From NCBI GenBank assembly GCA_023375785.1, contig SZWC01001556.1, positions 57,874 to 121,873 on the forward strand: 64,000 bases of DNA, given 5' to 3'. Shown here piece by piece: positions 35,121-45,233 of this stretch (position 1 is the stretch's first letter; each line of letters starts with the position of its first letter). The notes below the pieces were generated by a model. It was not told the origin of the DNA. It did no database searches and saw nothing but the letters and a program-made list of their open reading frames with translations. The position numbers and the translations under genes are program-made. Origin of the DNA: Penium margaritaceum (lineage: Eukaryota > Streptophyta > Zygnematophyceae > Desmidiales > Peniaceae).

Positions 35121-36302
35121 ATGGCCTCAGTTGTAGCTGTTACCGGCGCCCTTGTTGACATCCCTAAGCTCACCACCAAACGCGACGGCACCAACAACTA
35201 CAATCTGTGGGCGTTTAACATCTCTACGTACTTCAAAACGACCCGCATCGATGGTGTTTTGCTCCACAAAATCATCACAGGTGTGGGTAGTGGCGTCAAA
35301 CCTGCCAAGGACAGCTCAGACCACGAGAAGTGGGAGTTTGCCAAGGACAACGCTCTCATGTCTCTCTTGGCAACCTGCGACTCTGCGATACACAACGACA
35401 TTCGAGCAATGGGTGAAAGTGCCAAGGCAGTTTGGGACTACCTCAAGGAGCGCATTGATGCTTGCACTTCAACCTCTTGCGGCATCAAATTTGTCTCCCT
35501 CTTCCATATCCCATTCAACACCTTTCCCGACATAGGTGGCTACGTTGCTGCTTGCACCACTATTGCTGCAAATCTCAAAGCAATGAGCATTGACCTTCCT
35601 GAAGCTGTGGTGTGTGCGGGCATCATCCACGGCCTTCCTTCTCGCTTCGAGGTGATCCCCCAAATGCTTCTTCAACTTCCTGTCGCAGAACTGACAGTCA
35701 ATAACATCTCTCCAAAGCTCGCAGCCGCTGAACAAGAGTACAACACAAAGACGCACCAGCCGGCAGCCCTAGCTGCTGTGCTTCATGCCCCTCTCCCCTC
35801 CTCAGCACTGCCGACCTTGTCCTCTCCTCAGGTTCATCTTACTACAGGGCCCAACAAGTTCCCTCCCTGTCAGTACAAGCCACTCTCAGGGCCCCATACA
35901 GGCAAGGTTTCTAGTGGACGCAACCACCCTCAAGGTACCTGCGACCATTTCAAGACAGACCAGTGGCTTGCCCAACATCCTGACAAGACCTATGCTAAAA
36001 GACCGAACTGGCGTGCTGAGGTGCGCAAGGCTCGTGCGAGCCATTTTGGAGCACTCGAACGTAGTAGTGTGACACCTGTATCTACACCTAGCTTGAATAC
36101 TCTCGCCACTCGCATCCTTCCCGATACAAGTGTTGCCACAATGTACATAGCCGATGAAACCGGATTCGACATCTACTCCTTGTCCTCTCCCTCCCCCACT
36201 TTGACTTCCAACTCGTTCACGGGGCAAACTCTTCATTGTGGAGCTACCTCACATTCTCTCAAGGGTACAGAGAGCACCACTCCTCTCCAGTCCCCCGTTC
36301 CT
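35121..36302 (+). pseudogene. Element J gag-protease, open but 3'-truncated
   Basis: Opens at the ATG at 35121 (MASVVAVTGALVDIPKLTTK) and stays open for about 394 codons to the breakpoint at 36302. Gag is uninterrupted here, unlike copy I. The protease site has lost its Asp (TLHCGATSH), and one Cys of the Gag Cys/His motif is Ser. After 36302 the frame enters the Gag of element H, so the remaining polyprotein is absent. Confidence 0.85.
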
Positions 36303-39300
36303 TGGCGAGGCATGCACAGGCCCCGGCGCTGATCCGAGCGGGGTCTGGGACCTAGCATTATCCCTGCTTGCTACAGAGATGCAAGCCACCGGCACCGCAC
36401 ACATCCATGCCTTTCACTCCCTTTGTCAGGGGCCTGCCGAGCCTGCAGCCGACTACTGGCGACGTGCCATGCACATCTATACGCGCCTTGGGACCTCAGG
36501 AGGTACACAGTTGTGAGAGTTGCGCACTATCATGCTCGGAGTTCACCTTGAGCACACTGACATCTTCATGAGGTACTGGGACACCGTGCTTGAGTCTTTT
36601 TGGGCCTCACTACAGCTTCTTCCTTGGGGACACCAGCTCTTCCTCCAGGTGACTTCCGCCCGTGAGGCAGCCATGGCCCATCAGGAGTCTTCCATTGTTG
36701 CAGCAGTCTTTACGTCACCACCGACGTTCCTCCTACAGAATCCTTCCCCATCCTCTATCACGTCCTCCTCCTCCCCTTCCACCTCAATTACACTGACTCA
36801 GATAGAGGGTGTTGCAGTAGTAACACAGGAGAAGAAAAGGGGATGGAGGCGCGGCTTGGGACAGCAACAATCGCAGCAACAGCCGTCATCGGGCAGTAGC
36901 AGTGGACACTCCGTTCACTACTACAACTGTGGAGGCGCCCATTGCTACAACGCGTGCCAGCATCCGCTCGACTGGGTGCAAATTACTCGCAGGCTCCAGG
37001 CTGCGCACGCACTACGGTCCACATCGAGCAACACATCCTCCGGGCGCGCGGCAACCACGACCGCAGTAGTTCCTGCTTCACCACCGACGACCAGCGGCGA
37101 CCCAGACCCACGTGACCGCACCATCACCAAGCTCCAACACCTTTTGGCGCTTTTTTTTCAAGGAGGTGCGAATGTGTTGTCACAACCGGGTGGTTCATGG
37201 ACTGTCCATTCGCCTGTTCTTGTGCCTCGGGATGATTCCTGTGGGGGGACACAGTCGGCATGTGATGAAGATGGGCTTGAAAGTACGGATTGGATTCATG
37301 AGTCTCACCTTTGTGCCCTTCGTCGTTCCTCCCCACCTGTTGCCCAGTGGCCGTCTGAGGCCGAGTGTTCCATTGCTCGTTATACAATGATATCCTCTAG
37401 TCGTGATTCCAGTGGCACTTGGATCATCGCTTCCGGTGCCACTCATCACATAACCTGTCGTCGTAGTGATTTTGTTGTTCTCGGCCCTCTTGCGTCTGTT
37501 TGTTCTGTCCACAGAGGCTCTGGTCAGTCCTAGCCAGTCAAGGGTGTTGGGGTCGTATGTTTTGATGGCCCATCTGGCCCCCTGTATCTTTCCGAGATGA
37601 TGTTTGTGCCTGCCCTTGAGCTCAGTTTGTTTTCTGTACGTGCTTGCACACCGATGGGACTCTCTATGGAGCACACTGCAGAGTCCGCGACTGTGACTGC
37701 TATTGACACTCGTAGCATTGTTCTTCGTGCCTCTGTTGTGGATGATGTGTACCGTGTCTCTCCGACCTCTGCTCCTTGCTCCTCCTCCCATTTTGCTCGT
37801 GTTTTTGTCAATGGTGTTCTGTCTCCTAAGCACCAGCGATTGCTTCATCGCCACCTGTGTCATGTAGGCTCCAACACTATGCCGAAGCTCATTCGGACAC
37901 AGCCCACCCTCCGTCTTGGTGCGACTTATTTCGAGAAGCCGCCCAAGACCGACTCTCTCTTCTGCGCTCAGGGTAAGATGCATCATTGCACCTATCCTGA
38001 CTCTCGTTCACGCGCACTTCATCCTCTCGAGTCAGTCCATTCGACCTTCTTGGTCCCCTTCGTGTCGAGTCTCTGTTCGATCAAGGTCGATACTTCTTGA
38101 CCCTGACTAATATTCACCCGGATGCGGTAGGTCTATAGCCTGTGCCAGAAGATTGACGCTGCTCTTTTGGTTCACCTCTGGCTAGTGATGGTTGAGCGTC
38201 AGTCCAGGCACACATTGCACACCCTCCGCTTGGATCACGACGGCGAGTTTCTTGGCAAGATGTACACCTTCTTTGCTGAGCACGGGATTTTTCACCAGGT
38301 CTCCGCTCCTGCTACTCCTCAGCAGAATGGTGTTTTAGAGTGTTGGAACCACGCCATGGAGGATGCGGTTCGTGCTATGCGGTCTGAGTGCGGTCTTCCG
38401 GAGTCCTTCGCTTTTGAAGGCTTTGCCTACATGACTTGGGTCCAGAAACGCCTCCCGCACGGTCCTCTTCTTGACCACGTCACACCGTATGAGCTTTGGT
38501 TTGGCCACCATACTAACCTGCACCTCGCTCGCGTCTGGGGATCCTTGGCTTCTGTGTGGTACACTGAGGACCTGTAGGGGTCCAAGGTCTCATCGCGGGG
38601 TTGCTTGTGTGCCTTCGTCACCATCTTTATGCGGTCAAAGGCATGGCGTTTTTGGGATCCTGTCTGTCGATGCATTATTGAGTCACGCGATGCGCTCTTT
38701 TTTTAGTCCCTCACCTACCGTGATCTGACTTCGAACATGTCGCTCTCCGTCACACATGTTCTTATGTGTCAGATTTCTCAACTGATGGGGGAGTCTGCGC
38801 CTGTGAGCACCGCTTGCCAGGCTCATGTGTCCGTTCGAGCTCCCTCCACTTCTCCAGCTCTTGATGACCGAGCGATCATCGCTGTCGATCCAGAGATCTC
38901 TCCAGTACCGCCGGCATCTACCCCTGTCCCCTTGCAACCCACAGGTACCCTTGATCCTGCACCTGTGCGTACTTCTGTGACCGTACCTATGTCCGTCCGT
39001 ACTCTTGCCTCTGTGCATGGACCTACCTCACCTTCTCCTACTGTCACACCAAGCCCCATGTCTCCCCCACTCGCATCTCCTCGTACGGTATCACCAGCTC
39101 TCTTGCCTCAACCCTACCCAGCTGTGATTGTGCCCGTTCCTGAGGTGCGTCCCTCAACCTCAGGTTACTCCCGTGAGCCCGGTGGCCGTCTTCAACCAGT
39201 AGACTCCGGCGCTTAGCGAGTGCCTGGCCCCGCACCCAGGCGCTCCACTCACAGCATCATGAGTGGTGATTCCGGAACGAAGGCCGTAGGCCAAAGTGTC

Positions 39301-41028
39301 TGTACTGATCACACAGAGGTACATCCAGCGTGTCCCATAGGGCACGACCTCATCACTCGCAACTTTCATATCACTTGTGATGCAGCAGCCGATCTTGTGA
39401 TCATCAGACCTAGCACTAAGGCATGCGCTCTTGACACGCAGAGCTCTCCCTCTATGGCGCCTGACCCGGGCACACTGAGGGAAGCTCTCTCGTCATAGGA
39501 AGCTGACGCTTGGCGTGCCGCCTATGAGGATGAGCTTTGCGCCATCCGAGAGCACGGAGTTTACGAGCTAGTCGACCTTCCACCTGGGAGGAAGGCTATT
39601 CAGGTCAAGTGGGTCTTTTGCACGAAAGTGATGCTGGATGGCTCATTCGAACGCCACAAGGCTCGCTTGGTCGTCAAGGGGTACTCTAATATTGAGGGCA
39701 TCGATTACACTGACACCTCTGCCCTTGTCGGCCGCATGACCTCAGCTTGAGCTCTATTCCGTGTAGTGGCTCACCATGACTAAGAACTGCACCAGATGGA
39801 TGTGAACAATGTGTTCCTCCATGGCTCTCATGATGAGGACATTTACTTCCCTCAGCCACCCGGCTTTGAGGACGGTAACAAGGTCTGGCGCTTGCGCAAT
39901 TCCTTGTACGGCCTCAAGTAGTCTCCTCACTGTTGGAACCAAGAGATCACTTGCACCCTAACTCGTGCGGGGTATGTACAGAGCGAGGCACATCCCTCTC
40001 TCTTTATGCGACAATCGCCTGAGCGATTCACCGCCATCCTGGTCTATGTCGACAACCTTTTGATTGCATCTCCTTCTCTAGAGGCCGTGAAAGAGGCCAA
40101 GGTTATCCTCCGGACTGCCTACAATATGAAGGACCTTGGTCTTGCAGCGGTGTTTCTTGGGATGGAGATCGTGTGAGACAGCAGATGTCGTACTCTACTA
40201 CTGCATCAGGCCAAATACCCACGTGTTGTGGGAGGGCGCTATAGTAATCTCCTCGGTGCAGTGCACACGGCTTCCACACCTCTCACGTCTAACGAGCAGG
40301 ATGCCCTAAAGGTAGACAATCCCATACACCTGGGGGAGACAGTGGATGTGACTCTGTACCTCTATCTCATCGGATCTCTGATGTACCTGGCGACTACCAC
40401 ACGTCCTGACATCGCATTTGCCGTCAACCTCCTTTCCCAGTTTTTGCATGCTCCACGCGCTAGAGCCCTTCACGCGGCTATGTGAATGGTGCGGTACGTG
40501 GTCTCCACACCGTACCTTGGACTCTGCTTTTGTCGGCAGTGTTCGGTGGTCCTTGACGGCTACACCGACAGCGACTGGGCCTGGAGCCCAGATGGACATA
40601 GTCGCACTAGTGACGTGTTCCTGCTCGGTGGGACCATTCTGTCCTGGCGCAGCAGGAAGCAGGGCTGCATTGCATGTGGCTCATCTAAGGTAGAGTACAT
40701 TGCTCTGGGTACAGGGGCTGTTGAGGCGGTAAGGCTGTAGTGCATGTTCCTTGATCTTGGCCAGTCTGTACCCGTCATTGTGCATCGTTGCAACAACCAG
40801 AGTGCTCTTGCCACTGCGGAGAAATTTGGTGTCTTTCATGCTCCCACAAAGCACGTTGTGGTTCAGCATCACTTTGTGCGTGATCTGATGGAGAGACACG
40901 TGATCTGTGTCATTTGGTTTGGCACTGACAAACAACGTGCTCAATTCTTTACGAAGGCACTAGAATGCAGAAAGTTCGTGGTGGCCATTCCATCTGTTAG
41001 GCTTTGCCCCTTGCCTAGATGTGGTTGA
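36303..41028 (+). pseudogene. Element H gag-pol, degenerate
   Basis: Gag from 36303 (GVWDLALSLLATE... HAFHSLCQGPAEPAADYWRR) through a knuckle-like CGGAHCYNAC (36930-36960). At the position of the TAG in element E this copy has CAG. Protease at about 37415 reads WIIASGATHHI, catalytic Asp lost. GAG-pre-integrase 37597-38000. Integrase 38167-38577 (LDHDGEF, VLECWNHAMED, LPHGPLLDHVTPYELW). Linker 38737-39216. RT from 39500; active site near 40050 is YVDNLLIAS, second Asp lost. RNase H 40486-41028 (DSDWAWSPDGHS, SSKVEYIALGTG). Many stops. Confidence 0.85.
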
Positions 41029-41121
41029 GTGTGGGATGTGTATGTGTCCGTGTCACAGTTTTCGTTGCACTCGTTGTTCTCGTCTCAGTTTTGCACGTGT
41101 ATGGAGATGCTTACCATCTAG

Positions 41122-41132
41122 TCATGGGGGAG
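41122..41132 (+). other. Polypurine tract, element H
   Basis: TCATGGGGGAG directly before TGTTGTGATT of the 3' LTR; identical in type to element E. Confidence 0.8.
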
Positions 41133-41777
41133 TGTTGTGATTTGTGACGTTCTTATCGACATGTAAAGTTTACTGTGACCACTCGGTCGTGTCCATACTC
41201 GTGCAGATCCCTGATGCAGACCCTAGCGTAATCGGTGCGTCATCTGGTGGCAGACTTCCAGCTTACAGCTAACCAGCAACCGTTCCAGAGCTCTGGACGC
41301 TACTTGGGACCTCCAATAGTTTTTTCTGCACCACGCAGGAGTTTATTGGTGGACTGGCCGTGGGCCCGATTTGCACGTTTTTGCATTGTGTGTCCACCGT
41401 TTGCTGCCGGATGCATGCATGTGACCAGTCGTAGCGTCCGTCTTTTGTTCCTACACGTCTAGGTTCAGACGGCATAGCGTATTGACATGTTAGGGCAAAG
41501 TTACGGCCAAAACAGTGGTCTTGGGCCGGTTGTAGGATAAATCTTGCACTGCCGCGTACGACACCCGCCTTGCGCCGCGACAGGTACTTATGCCATGGAC
41601 CTGTCATTTGTCATCTCTCTCTACAAATGTTGTTGAAGCATTCTGACACTTTGCCTTGTGACTCCTAGCCAGACCCTTGCCGTTGTGTGCACGACTTGTG
41701 ACTGTCGTCACCGTGTGACTAGGCACTGACGCCTAGTCAGCGGCGGTGTCGCTAGGAAGCTTCCACGCATCTTCTCA
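41133..41777 (+). repeat. 3' LTR of element H (645 bp)
   Basis: Begins TGTTGTGATTTGTGACG and ends CACGCATCTTCTCA, the reverse orientation of the element E LTRs. Complete. Confidence 0.9.
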
Positions 41778-42021
41778 GGCAACATAACATACCTCTTGAT
41801 AGAGCGCTGGAAACATAGCCCATGGTTTTGCCTTTGTGCCCATGAGTTGGGCCTAAGCCAGTGATTTTGCACGGTACAGCGCACATTTGGCCACCTCAAT
41901 TCACGCGGCTTCCTTAATGATGGCTCTCAGCGCCGCCGGAGGTGTTGTCAGATCCTACGCCATTTGCGACAATATGTGCCTTGCAATCCACCTGGTCGTT
42001 CGGGCGGGGCTCCCACGGCCA
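41778..42021. other. Short MULE remnant between element H and right TIR
   Basis: 244 bp with no recognisable transposase sequence, although the missing transposase N-terminus would be expected here. It was probably lost before or during the retroelement rearrangement. Confidence 0.4.
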
Positions 42022-42605
42022 ATGATAACCCTCTGTATATATGTATATATATTTGTGCATATGTGCCCTCGGGTGTACAGTGCATGAGGACTCGGCAGTC
42101 GGTGGTGATCCACGCTGATAGCGGAGACACGCGCTCGCCAAGCCTGTCACGTGGCGGCGTCACTCCCTTGTCTCGCACGCTCCGCCGGCCGTCGACCCTT
42201 GCCTGCCCCCGTTAGCAGACCTATTTGTGTCCTTGAGATTCACGTGGCATACTATGCTTGCTGTGATGCGCGGCCTAGATTCGACCCCAACTTGCATGTC
42301 TGGTTTAGGTCTCCTTATTTCTGACCTAGGATGTGACTTCGCAGGTGCGATCGCACCTTTTCTGGGTACAGGGCGATTTCGCCCTTGCACCCTGTCGAGC
42401 GGTGGCGAGCTTCGCTCGCCGCCGATGGGTGAGACTCGACTAGCGAGTCTCACCCGTAACAAGGGGGCTCACTTGTTACTAGAGCACTTGTAGTAAATCT
42501 GTGACTTCGCACTAGGGTTTTGGAGCTGAAGTGCTCCACACTTAAACGAAACGAAGCGCCGTTGGTCCCATTCAATCCATATGGTTCTTCTCAGCCAATA
42601 GTCGA
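42022..42605 (-). repeat. Right MULE terminal inverted repeat
   Basis: Reverse-complement partner of 25100-25685. Contains CCTCTGTATATATG, the GCCGGCCGTCGACCCTTGCC block, and the hairpin array at 42332-42511. Better preserved than the left copy. Confidence 0.85.
42332..42511. repeat. Array of five consecutive palindromes in MULE TIR
   Basis: Between two copies of TGTGACTTCGCA (42332-42343, 42500-42511) lie: AGGTGCGATCGCACCT (42343-42358, 16 bp, perfect); AGGGCGATTTCGCCCT (42370-42385, perfect); GGCGAGC-TTC-GCTCGCC (42404-42420); GGGTGAGACTCG, 5-nt loop, CGAGTCTCACCC (42427-42455, 12-bp arms, perfect); GTAACAAG, 8-nt loop, CTTGTTAC (42456-42479). A further TGGAGC...GCTCCA stem follows at 42521-42538. 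The left TIR has the same order with point changes. Confidence 0.9.
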
Positions 42606-44489
42606 GGTGCAGTTGTGGCCTTCTATGACATGGGAGAGTTTCACCGCCCCCAGCTTGGAAGATACAACTGCGCATACGTTCCACGCGCATTCACGTCTCA
42701 CAGCCTCCACGCAGCGTACGTCGATCCGGCCATGCTCGCTATGCACCCACTGAAGGCCGAAGGAGTTTGCTGTGGCGTGGTCCTTGATTGGCGCACTGCA
42801 GGTAGCCATATTGCGGAACTTTTCGCCCTCGACGAGCTCGTCACCTTCTGCCTTGTGTTTCTTTGTCGTGCCGTCGGGGAAGCTGTCTAACGTACTTGGA
42901 AAAGGACAGGACAGATAGTTTGGCAAGCATTCAGTTTATGTCATAGCGGGTTTGAAACTGTGGGCGGGCACCAAGTAGGACACAACATACGGCAACATGT
43001 GCGTAAACAAGTGTGAAGTTCGCACATCCTGTACAGCGGACATACGATGCCACATGACAAAAACAGACATTAAAAAATGGGAGACATGTATTACCAGTGG
43101 AGCCACTAGGATAGATAACACGGTGCCTTGCCTAGGACTGTGTGTAAGGTGGAGACTCGGTCTGGTCCGGGGAGCTTGGCTCCATTCGAAACAATCGTAT
43201 GTTCTCCGCAGCTTCATCTTACAACCGTCTTTCCCAGTCCTCATAGTCCCGATCTCTGTTCAGCCAAAAGAAGAGTTCTACTTCGACACCTTATTCACGG
43301 TTGAAAACGTGGTGTGTTGGACTCTGGGGCTCAGCTGGAACCAGCGGTGGAAGAACTCCATGCTCAAGACGCCGATATGCACGTTGCTCAGTTGGTGGTG
43401 CAGCGAGTGCTGGTGATGCAGCGGGTTGTGCAACTGGTCGTGCAGCGTGTCGCGCAACGGGTCATGCAGCGGGTTGTGGAGCGGGTGGTGCAGCGGGATG
43501 TGTAGCGTGTGGTGCAGCGGGCGGTGCAACCGATGGTGCAGCAGGACGTCCAGCAGGTGGTGTAGCAAGTTGTGCACCGAGTGGTGGAGCAGGTCATGCA
43601 ACGGGTCGTACAGTGCGTGATGCCACAGGTCGTGCAGCGGGTGGTGCAGCGGGCGTCGGCTCGGCGGGTAGTGCATCCGGCGGCGCAACATCCACGCCAG
43701 TGGGACACCATCTCGCCGCCATCAGTGGGTTCTTTTGTCCATGATTACGCCGCCTTGAGTCTGAAGGACGAGACAGAGTTGTCGTGCATGTTGCCGGCAA
43801 GGAAACATGACGGGGAGGTAGGAACCGTGGCACGCGAAACTGAGACACCACGAGCAACCCACCCTGGCTGGCGGAGATTGCCCATCCTCGTGTAAGTGGG
43901 CCTAGCGGATGTGACAGCGGGGCAGTTGTATGACGTAGTGCCTTGGCACATGAGATGGGTGGGCGAGTGGGCGGCCTTATGGAATCTGTACGCACCGGTC
44001 GGGCGGAGGCAGACGCCTCCGCGCTCCGGGCACTGCCCAGGGTCTGGGGCGCCATTGCGCCAAGAGTGGGTACATTGGCATCTTCTAGGCACAACATATT
44101 GCTCACTTACCCTGCAATTCAACTCACCTCGCTTGACCAGGAGAGAGAGCGCCATGTTGACGCTCCACCGCAAACACACCAATCCTCGACATCGTCGCGG
44201 CTGTGCACCGGAGAAGCCAAAATGAAACGAACACTCTGGGGGGGGGAGGGTCGCTACCCACCGTCCATGCTCACGCTGAAGCTCACTCTCCCCAATGCAT
44301 GTCGGGGACCATTACAACGTACGTGGATGGGTTATGCAGCCAATCCGCATGCAATACACTCGTGGGACAGGGGACAGAGCTGAATGGAGCGCCTCCATTT
44401 CCGCAAATGCAGGTTCGGGAGCCACGCTGGCATCTGCTCATGCAGGCCGTGTTTTATCCATTGTATTGTTTACGTGTGTACGTAACGTC
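42606..44489. other. Unassigned region with minisatellite and possible exon
   Basis: No recognised family. Frames such as 42615-42890 (plus; MAFYDMGEFHRPQLGRYN) and 43896-44225 (plus; DVVPWHMRWVGEWAALW) look protein-like but have no start, splice or homology support. The minisatellite at 43391-43655 lies in the middle. Element E inserted at the right edge (AGCAT, 44490-44494). Confidence 0.35.
43391..43655 (+). repeat. 12-bp minisatellite encoding VQRV-like units
   Basis: About 20-22 imperfect copies of GTGCAGCGGGTG. In one plus frame the repeat reads as 4-residue units (VVQRV, VMQR, VVER) with two TAG stops, preceded by LDSGAQLEPAVEELHAQDAD and followed by a non-repetitive open stretch to about 43895. 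It could be a repeat-bearing exon or a simple minisatellite. Confidence 0.75.
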
Positions 44490-44494
44490 AGCAT

Positions 44495-45129
44495 TGAGAA
44501 AATGCGTGGAAGCTTCCTAGCAACACAGCCGCTGACTAGGCGTCAGTGCCTGGTCAGACGATGATGACAGTCACAAGTCGTGCACACGACGGCAAGGGTT
44601 TGATGGGAGACACAAGACAAAGTGTCAGAATGCTTCAATAGCATATGCAGAGAGAGATCACAAATGATAGGTCCAAGGCATAAATACCTGCCGTGGCGCA
44701 CGGTGGGTGTCGCACGCGGCAGTCCAAGAGCTGTCCTAAAACCGGCCCAAAATCACTGTTTTGGTCGTAACTCAGCGCACACATGTCAGAATGCTACGCC
44801 GTCTAAACCTAGACGTGCATGATCAGAAGATAGACGCTACGACTGGTCAGATGCATGCATCCATCATCAGACGGTGGACATACAATGCAAAAACATGCAA
44901 ATAGGGCTCATGGTCAGTCTGCCGAAAGACGCCTCCAAGCTGTAGAAAGGACAGCAGAGAGTCCCGGCAACATCTGGGGCTCTGGAAAGGTAGTCGGCCA
45001 GCTCCAAGCCGGTAGTCCGCCGCGAGTCGTCGCACCGGTGTCACCAGGGCCTGCCTCAGGGATGTGCACGAGTATGGACACGACGGAGTGGTCACAGTAA
45101 ACTGTACACAAACGTCACAAATCACAACA
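44495..45129 (-). repeat. 3' LTR of element E (635 bp)
   Basis: Plus strand TGAGAAAATGCGTGG to CAAATCACAACA, i.e. TG...CA termini on both strands. Confidence 0.95.
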
Positions 45130-45150
45130 CTCCCCCATCACCCGATGGTA
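45130..45150 (-). other. Polypurine tract, element E
   Basis: Minus-strand ATCGGGTGATGGGGGAG immediately before the LTR start TGTTGTGA. Confidence 0.8.
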
Positions 45151-45233
45151 CGCATGTCCATACACGTGGAGCACTAGTACAAACACAATAGTGAGTGACA
45201 CAAACAGATGAGGCACAGACGCATGTCCCACAC

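Larger units (their letters stand above)
29284..41777 (+). mobile_element. Ty1/copia element H (plus), rearranged
   Basis: The first 207 bp of a plus-strand LTR at 29284-29490 are interrupted by element I. The body resumes at 36303 inside Gag and runs to a complete 3' LTR (41133-41777). The rest of the 5' LTR, the leader and the Gag N-terminus are missing, together with the end of element J, which suggests one deletion. The flanks TGTGA (left) and GGCAA (right) do not match, so either the two halves come from different insertions or the flank changed. Confidence 0.7.
25100..42605 (-). mobile_element. Mutator-like element (MULE), disrupted by retroelements
   Basis: Terminal inverted repeats of about 0.58 kb (25100-25685 and 42022-42605) flank a broken MULE transposase (27487-29283, minus). 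Copia elements H, I and J lie between the transposase and the right repeat. Weaker similarity continues outside 25100 and 42605, so the true termini and a 9-bp target duplication could not be fixed. The transposase N-terminus is absent on both sides of the insertion. Confidence 0.7.

Noticed and set aside
43896-44225. Host gene exon (WHMRWVGEWAALW frame)
   Set aside because: Protein-like but with no start, splice signals, domain or second frame support; mentioned only within the unassigned region.
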